Made by a program: the position numbers and the translations under genes. From Clostridia bacterium (GTDB taxonomy: Bacteria > Bacillota > Clostridia > Oscillospirales > CAG-272), in contig JAFUKI010000052.1 of NCBI GenBank assembly GCA_017467815.1, positions 1 through 37,689 on the forward strand: a stretch of DNA of 37,689 nucleotides, read 5' to 3'. The notes beneath the pieces were generated by a model. It made no database searches, was not told the origin of the DNA, and saw only the letters and a list, made by a program, of their open reading frames with translations. Shown piece by piece: positions 32,832 through 37,689 of the stretch; the first letter of the stretch is position 1; each line of letters opens with the position of its first letter.

Positions 32832-33965
32832 TCAGATCATCTTGCCTTTTGTGATATAGAAGGGCTGTGTTTCCGCACCGGCAAGCATACGGTTGTCACG
32901 TACCACCGCATTCTTGTCGGTAATGACACAGTTCAGGAATGCGCCGTCACCCACAATGGTATCCTGCATCAGAATACAGTTCTTTACCGTTGCGTTGCGG
33001 CCGATCTTGACACCGCGGAACAGGATGGAGTTGATAACCGTTCCTTCGATTTCACAGCCATCTGCAATCAGGGAGTCCTTGGTATCCGATGTGCTGCTGT
33101 AGTGAGCCGGCACGGAATTGCGTACCTTGGTATAAATCGGACGGTTCTTAACATTGAACAGAGCATCCCTTGCTTCCGGATTGGTCAGCAGTTCCATGCT
33201 GTGGGCGTAGTAATCTGCAAAAGAGCTGATGCTTGCGAAATAGCCGTCATATTTGTACACTCTGTAGTTCATGTGATGCATATTTCTGGCGATCACGTCT
33301 CTGGTAAGGCTTACGTAGTTGTGTGCAATGGAGTCCAGAACGATCTGCTGGAGATATTCGGTCTTCATGACCACGATGTTCAGACCGATATCCGCTTTTC
33401 CTCTGAACTGCGTGGGATAGGACAGAACGTCTGTAATTCTGCCTTCCGGGTCGGATTCAAAGAGGACATTGATCTTTGCCTGTTCGGGGGTGAGGTCCAG
33501 TGTCTTTACCGCAATGGTCATATCCGCGCCGGTATCAATATGATACTTGATAATATCGTTGAAATCCACATTGCAGATTACATCACAGTCGGACATTACC
33601 ACATATTCATCGGTAATGCGGCTGATGGAGTAGTTGACACTCTTCAGTGCTTCCAGACGGGTCTGGTACAGTGTATTCACATTGTTGGCATACGCGGTAA
33701 TATACGGGGGCAGGATCTTGATACCGCCGGAACGTCTTGCCAGATCCCAGTCCTTACCGGAACCGATATGATCCATCAGGGACTGGTAATTGTAGTGTGT
33801 AATCACGTTGATATTGTATATGTTTGAATTCACCATATTGGATAATGTGAAGTCAATGAAACGGTACCGACAGCCGAAGGGGACGGAAGCCATGGTACGG
33901 AAACGGGTCAGTTCCGGGATATTGTTGTCATGAATATTTGAGAAAATAATTCCAGATGCAGCCAT
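32832..33965 (-). CDS. glgD: Glucose-1-phosphate adenylyltransferase regulatory subunit GlgD
   Basis: GlgC paralogue found in Bacillota, thought to form hetero-oligomers with GlgC and modulate ADP-glucose synthesis. The 377-residue product keeps the overall fold: a nucleotidyltransferase-like part (FGCRYRFIDFTLSNMVNSNI near 30-50) and a C-terminal left-handed beta helix (about 280-370, ILFRGVKIGRNATVKNCILM). It lacks the N-terminal GGxGxRL phosphate-binding motif present in GlgC next door, so it is probably poor or inactive as a catalyst alone. I start it at ATG 33965, 10 bases after AAAGGA; the upstream TTG at 33974 is too close to that site. Confidence 0.94.
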   Translation of the reverse strand: MAASGIIFSNIHDNNIPELTRFRTMASVPFGCRYRFIDFTLSNMVNSNIYNINVITHYNYQSLMDHIGSGKDWDLARRSGGIKILPPYITAYANNVNTLYQTRLEALKSVNYSISRITDEYVVMSDCDVICNVDFNDIIKYHIDTGADMTIAVKTLDLTPEQAKINVLFESDPEGRITDVLSYPTQFRGKADIGLNIVVMKTEYLQQIVLDSIAHNYVSLTRDVIARNMHHMNYRVYKYDGYFASISSFADYYAHSMELLTNPEARDALFNVKNRPIYTKVRNSVPAHYSSTSDTKDSLIADGCEIEGTVINSILFRGVKIGRNATVKNCILMQDTIVGDGAFLNCVITDKNAVVRDNRMLAGAETQPFYITKGKMI

Positions 33966-34004
33966 ACGATTCAAATCCTTTCTAAAAATGTGATCCTTAC
34001 TTTA

Positions 34005-35213
34005 TCAAAGGTTGTGTTCATCAAGCCATTCCTGATTCACCATTGCGCCGCCGGGAATATCTTTGCCGGGCTGCAGGACAAGCTCGGAACCGATTACCGT
34101 AATCTGTTCGCCGCTGCTCTTTGTCCGTCCGACCACACATCCGGCACCGATGGAGGTATCGCTGTCAACAATACTGTAGTTGACGGTTGCGCCCTCTCCT
34201 ACCGTTACATTGGACAGAATTACGGAATCCTTGATATACGCCCCGCGTGCTACACGGACACCGCTGGACAGGATGGAGTTTTCCACGATACCTTCGATAT
34301 GGCATCCCTCGGTAATCAGAGAGTTGGATATCTTCGCAAAGCTTCCGGTGAAATGAGGGGGATTTGCGTAGTTGCGGGAATAAATACGCCAGTTGCGGTC
34401 CGCCAGATCCAGTTCGGAATTTTCATCCAGCAGATCCATATTGGCTTCCCACAGGGACTGAATGGTTCCCACGTCCTTCCAGTACCCCTTGAAAGGATAA
34501 GCGATCATGCGGCAGCCGTCTGCCAGCATCTTCGGAATGATATTCTTACCGAAGTCCTTGGAGGATTCCGGATCCGCTTCGTCCGCGATCAGGTAGTCTT
34601 CCAGAACCTTTCTGGAGAAAATGTAGATACCCATGGAGGCAAGCGTACTCTTGGGTTCCTTGGGTTTTTCCTCAAATGCAGTGATACGGTAGTCGTCGCC
34701 TTCCGTATTCATGATTCCGAAACGGCTTGCTTCTGCCAGAGGAACATTCAGTACAGCAATGGTACAATCGGCGTTCTTTTCCTTGTGGGCTTTCAGCATC
34801 TTGCTGTAGTCCATTTTGTAAATATGGTCACCGGACAGTACCAGTACATAATCAGGATCGTACCGACGGATGAAATCAAGATTCTGATATATCGCATTGG
34901 CGGTTCCCTTGTACCAGTCTGCGCCGGATTTTCCCTGATAAGGAGGCAAGACCGTAGCACCGCTCTGACTTCTGTCCAGGTCCCAGGGCTGTCCGTTGCC
35001 GATATATTCATTGAGCACCAGCGGCTGATACTGGGTCAGTACACCGACCGTATAAATACCGGAATTGACACAGTTTGACATGGGAAAGTCGATGATCCGA
35101 TATTTTCCGCCAAAAGGTACTGCGGGTTTTGCTGTCTTGTCTGTAAGTGTATATAACCGACTTCCCTGACCTCCTGCCAGCAGCATGGCCACACACTCCT
35201 GCTTCTTGTACAT
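34005..35213 (-). CDS. glgC: Glucose-1-phosphate adenylyltransferase GlgC
   Basis: Catalytic subunit forming ADP-glucose and pyrophosphate from ATP and glucose-1-phosphate, the committed step of glycogen synthesis. The 402-residue product has the nucleotide loop GGQGSRL (14-20), [20 protein letters not shown], the [11 protein letters not shown] block, and a C-terminal left-handed beta helix (about 280-390, [20 protein letters not shown]). The ATG at 35213 has AAAGGA six bases upstream; the longer frame from 35249 has no site. A mini-hairpin directly precedes the ribosome-binding site. glgD begins about 40 bases downstream. Confidence 0.96.
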   Translation of the reverse strand: MYKKQECVAMLLAGGQGSRLYTLTDKTAKPAVPFGGKYRIIDFPMSNCVNSGIYTVGVLTQYQPLVLNEYIGNGQPWDLDRSQSGATVLPPYQGKSGADWYKGTANAIYQNLDFIRRYDPDYVLVLSGDHIYKMDYSKMLKAHKEKNADCTIAVLNVPLAEASRFGIMNTEGDDYRITAFEEKPKEPKSTLASMGIYIFSRKVLEDYLIADEADPESSKDFGKNIIPKMLADGCRMIAYPFKGYWKDVGTIQSLWEANMDLLDENSELDLADRNWRIYSRNYANPPHFTGSFAKISNSLITEGCHIEGIVENSILSSGVRVARGAYIKDSVILSNVTVGEGATVNYSIVDSDTSIGAGCVVGRTKSSGEQITVIGSELVLQPGKDIPGGAMVNQEWLDEHNL

Positions 35214-35227
35214 GATAATTCCTTTCC

Positions 35228-35242
35228 GCCGCTGTCCACGGC
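35228..35242 (-). repeat. Mini-hairpin upstream of the glgC ribosome-binding site
   Basis: On the minus strand GCCG and CGGC form a 4-bp GC stem with a 7-base loop, ending two bases before GAAAGGA of glgC. The layout parallels the hairpin before gerW. No T-tract follows. Confidence 0.35.
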
Positions 35243-35294
35243 TCTGCAAAATACACCGATGTTCTCTAAAAATTTATAAGAATTTGTTTCGGAT

Positions 35295-37304
35295 TCAAGA
35301 TTTATTCGTTTCTTTCACCATTTTTTCCAGAACGATACCGCCCAGCGGAGGCAGGGTGATATTCAGTTCCAGCCGCCGAAACTCACCTTCCCCGCCAACG
35401 GAAACGGTACGGATCGGTTCATCATTCACATGATTCCTACCGCCGAATTCATAACGGTCCGTGTTGAGTATTTCCTCATACCGTCCCATTTTTGGCACGG
35501 TCACCCGGTAATTTTTACGCAGTACCGGTGAAAAATTCAGTACAACTATGACTTCTCTTCCTTTTTTATCCCTTCTCCTGTAGGAAATAATATTTCTGTC
35601 CGCGTCATTGGGTTCGATCCAGGTAAAGCCGTCCCAGGAATCGTCGATTTCCCACAGGGCGTTCTTGCTCTTGTACAGATGGTTGAGCTGCCGGAAGAAT
35701 TTCTGCATTTCCCGGTGTCTGGGATAGTCGGTCATGAACCATTCCAGCTGGTTCTCATAATCCCATTCCCGGAACTGGGCATACTCGGAACCCATGAATG
35801 TCAGTTTTTTGCCCGGCAGGGTCATCATATACAGCATGAAAGTACGCATTCCGGCAAACTTATTGTCGTATTCCCCGAACATTTTGTCGATCAGGGACTT
35901 TTTGCCGTGTACCACTTCGTCATGGGATACGGGTAATATATATTGTTCGTTGAAGGCATACATCAGGGGGAATGTCAGCTTATTGTGGATATGTTTCCGG
36001 TAGATCGGGTCGGTTTCCACGTAGGAGAACATATCATTGGACCAACCCATATTCCATTTAAAGGAGAATCCAAGTCCTCCTTCTTCCACGGGCTTGGTGA
36101 TCATGGGCCAGTCGGAAGACTCTTCGGCGATCATCAGCGCATCCGGAACCGAATCATGGACCGCCCGGTTCAGCTTTTTGAAAAAGGCAATGGCTTCCAG
36201 ATTCTGATTGTTTCCGTAGATATTGGGCACCCATTCGCCCGGTCGTCTGTCAAAGTCCAGATACAGCATGGAGGCAACCGCGTCCACCCGCAGACCGTCC
36301 GCATGGTATTCCCTGAGCCAGAACAGAGCGTTGGAGATCAAGAACGACTGCACTTCCGGTCTGCCTACGTCGAAGAATCGCGTACCCCAGACTTCATGCT
36401 CCATTCTATCCCTGCCCTGATATTCATACAGAGGCTGTCCGTCGAATTCATACAAACCGTGTCTGTCCTTCGGGAAATGGGCGGGCACCCAGTCCAGAAT
36501 GACACCAATATCGTTTTCGTGCATCTTATCCACGAAATAGCGGAAATCATCGGGACTGCCGTAACGGGATGTGGGGGAATAATAACCCGTAACCTGGTAT
36601 CCCCAGGAACCGTCGAAAGGATGTTCCATGATCGGCAGCAGTTCTATGTGGGTATATCCCATATCCTTCAGGTATACAGAAAGACTGTCCGCCAGAGTAC
36701 GGTAATTCAGATAATGTTCCCCGTCCTTATTGCAGGCACCGTCCAATGTACGCCAGGATCCGAGATGGACTTCGTAAATATTCATAGGCGCGCTGTAATA
36801 ATGGCTGACCTTGGGTCTGAAACCGCGCTGGGCAGGACACACGATGTTTTTCCGTTTTTTCATCCAATCGGCGTCGTGCCATGTATATTTTGACGGTGAG
36901 GTGATAATGGAAGCGGTATGCAGCAGAGTTTCGTTGTGAAAAGCATAAGGGTCTGCCTTAAGCCAGGTTCTGCCGTCTTTGCCCGTAATGGCAAACTTGT
37001 ACAGCACCCCCGCAAGGGATACGGTACTGTCAAGGACAGTTTCCCATACACCGCCTTCGGTTGTACGGTTCATATCCATACCGGTTTCCCAGCCGTTTTC
37101 CATATCCGGGAAATCGCCGACCACCCTTACACGGACAGCATTCGGCGCCCATACGCGGAAAGTGTACAGAAACGTGCCGTTTTCGCTCACGGTTTCATGC
37201 ACACCCAGATAGGAATAGGTTTCAAAATTGGTTCCCTGATGATACAGATATGCGGGAAGCTCTGTATTATAGTCTACATTTTCAATACATTCCGTAGTTT
37301 TCAT
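35295..37304 (-). CDS. glgB: 1,4-alpha-glucan branching enzyme
   Basis: GH13 branching enzyme that introduces alpha-1,6 branches into glycogen. The 669-residue product has an N-terminal CBM48-type beta domain (about 25-135, FRVWAPNAVRVRVVGDF), the catalytic barrel with IYEVHLGSWR, DWVPAHF, nucleophile Asp341 in DGLRVDAVASM, Glu394 in MIAEESSDWP and Asp462 in VSHDEVVHGK, and a C-terminal beta domain. I chose ATG 37304 because GGAGAAGG lies directly upstream; the in-frame ATG at 37316 has no such site. It is the first gene of the operon, about 160 bases from the predicted transcript start. Confidence 0.96.
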   Translation of the reverse strand: MKTTECIENVDYNTELPAYLYHQGTNFETYSYLGVHETVSENGTFLYTFRVWAPNAVRVRVVGDFPDMENGWETGMDMNRTTEGGVWETVLDSTVSLAGVLYKFAITGKDGRTWLKADPYAFHNETLLHTASIITSPSKYTWHDADWMKKRKNIVCPAQRGFRPKVSHYYSAPMNIYEVHLGSWRTLDGACNKDGEHYLNYRTLADSLSVYLKDMGYTHIELLPIMEHPFDGSWGYQVTGYYSPTSRYGSPDDFRYFVDKMHENDIGVILDWVPAHFPKDRHGLYEFDGQPLYEYQGRDRMEHEVWGTRFFDVGRPEVQSFLISNALFWLREYHADGLRVDAVASMLYLDFDRRPGEWVPNIYGNNQNLEAIAFFKKLNRAVHDSVPDALMIAEESSDWPMITKPVEEGGLGFSFKWNMGWSNDMFSYVETDPIYRKHIHNKLTFPLMYAFNEQYILPVSHDEVVHGKKSLIDKMFGEYDNKFAGMRTFMLYMMTLPGKKLTFMGSEYAQFREWDYENQLEWFMTDYPRHREMQKFFRQLNHLYKSKNALWEIDDSWDGFTWIEPNDADRNIISYRRRDKKGREVIVVLNFSPVLRKNYRVTVPKMGRYEEILNTDRYEFGGRNHVNDEPIRTVSVGGEGEFRRLELNITLPPLGGIVLEKMVKETNKS

Positions 37305-37472
37305 AGCCTTCTCCATTTTTTCAACACTTCATTTCCGGTAACGCTGATAAACTTGAAATTTCTGCCCCAAAAGGCTTACATATATGGTCTTTTCGGGTAC
37401 AAGAACAGCCTTATTCAGTGTTTACTTCATCGGTATCCTTCACCGGATCAATAATATTTATTATCTAACACT

Positions 37473-37501
37473 ATTATACTCCATTCCAAATAAAAAATCA
37501 A
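37473..37501 (-). promoter_or_regulatory. Promoter of the glycogen operon
   Basis: On the minus strand TTGATT (37496-37501) and TATAAT (37473-37478) are exactly 17 bp apart. Initiation near 37466 gives a ~160-base leader to glgB. The leader has only one small hairpin (ATCCGGT/ACCGAT region near 37430-37448) and I recognise no riboswitch. Confidence 0.7.
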
Positions 37502-37689
37502 TTATTTTTTGTCGAAAAATTACATTTATTTATATGTTTATTTGCTTTTTTCATAAATTTTAAACGAACTTCTATCATTTTCATGTTTTTTCGTAACAAT
37601 GCGCTTCAGTAGGAATGAAAGCCGTAGCTGCCGGTCTCCCATTTTGTTTGTGTAAACTAATCACGCCGTTGTTGATTTTCCCAATGAGG
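37502..37689. other. Unassigned right edge
   Basis: AT-rich to about 37580. Beyond that two frames stay open to the window edge: on the minus strand a possible gene 3' end stopping at TGA 37581-37583 (last residues AFIPTEAHCYEKT), and on the plus strand a possible start at ATG 37615 (MKAVAAGLPFC). The second has only a cramped TAGGA before it. They overlap, so at most one is likely real, and 70-110 bases are too few to decide. Confidence 0.25.

Noticed and set aside
37305..37466. Riboswitch in the long leader of the glycogen operon
   Set aside because: Only a small 4-6 bp hairpin is visible and no conserved aptamer core could be recognised.

Overview
The window looks like a core-genome segment of a strictly anaerobic, probably endospore-forming, glycogen-storing member of the Bacillota, class Clostridia. 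The grounds are a ferredoxin-dependent indolepyruvate oxidoreductase, a GerW-type sporulation protein beside scpAB and a dacB-like carboxypeptidase, the paired GlgC/GlgD ADP-glucose pyrophosphorylase, an RqcH protein, and strong Shine-Dalgarno sites with vegetative-type promoters. I cannot name a genus. I see no rRNA, tRNA, insertion sequence, prophage or CRISPR array.

Layout. (1) 1-6469, minus strand: a CdaR/PucR-type regulator, then ftsE-ftsX-(M23 peptidase)-ctpA, a cell-wall remodelling unit, then greA and the N-terminal part of lysS running off the left edge. (2) 6772-11343, plus strand: a promoter followed by trmO-iorA-iorB-paaK, joining a tRNA-modification gene to ferredoxin-linked aryl-pyruvate oxidation and an aryl-acetyl-CoA ligase. 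(3) 11404-13123: a DUF1846 gene as a single transcription unit, with its own promoter and with terminators on both sides. (4) 13181-15697, minus strand: rqcH and a GNAT acetyltransferase. (5) 15910-26884, plus strand: a long gene string lon-engB-lysA-M50 protease-scpA-scpB-DUF2953-gerW-dacB-rluB-GNAT-like gene-zinc-ribbon membrane protein, ending at a bidirectional terminator. (6) 26889-37501, minus strand: the glycogen operon glgB-glgC-glgD-glgA-glgP plus a cytosolic GH13 enzyme, read from a consensus promoter at 37473-37501. The last ~190 bases are unassigned.

How the genes work together. The glg genes cover activation of glucose-1-phosphate (GlgC/GlgD), chain growth (GlgA), branching (GlgB), phosphorolysis (GlgP) and probably hydrolysis or debranching (GH13). 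FtsEX probably controls the secreted M23 hydrolase, with the CtpA protease as a possible turnover factor. The lon-to-rluB string mixes proteolysis, ribosome assembly, lysine/diaminopimelate metabolism, chromosome condensation and spore-related functions, and resembles the scpA-scpB-dacB-rluB neighbourhood known from Bacillus.

No single obviously undescribed system is present. The most unusual signals are small. A 32-bp imperfect tandem duplication of the 3' end of glgA carries a well-formed promoter aimed at glgP, followed by a large hairpin. A hairpin lies exactly between the Shine-Dalgarno sequence and the start codon of lysA. Small hairpins abut the ribosome-binding sites of gerW, glgC and the zinc-ribbon gene. 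Two normally conserved residues appear substituted, in GlgA and RqcH.
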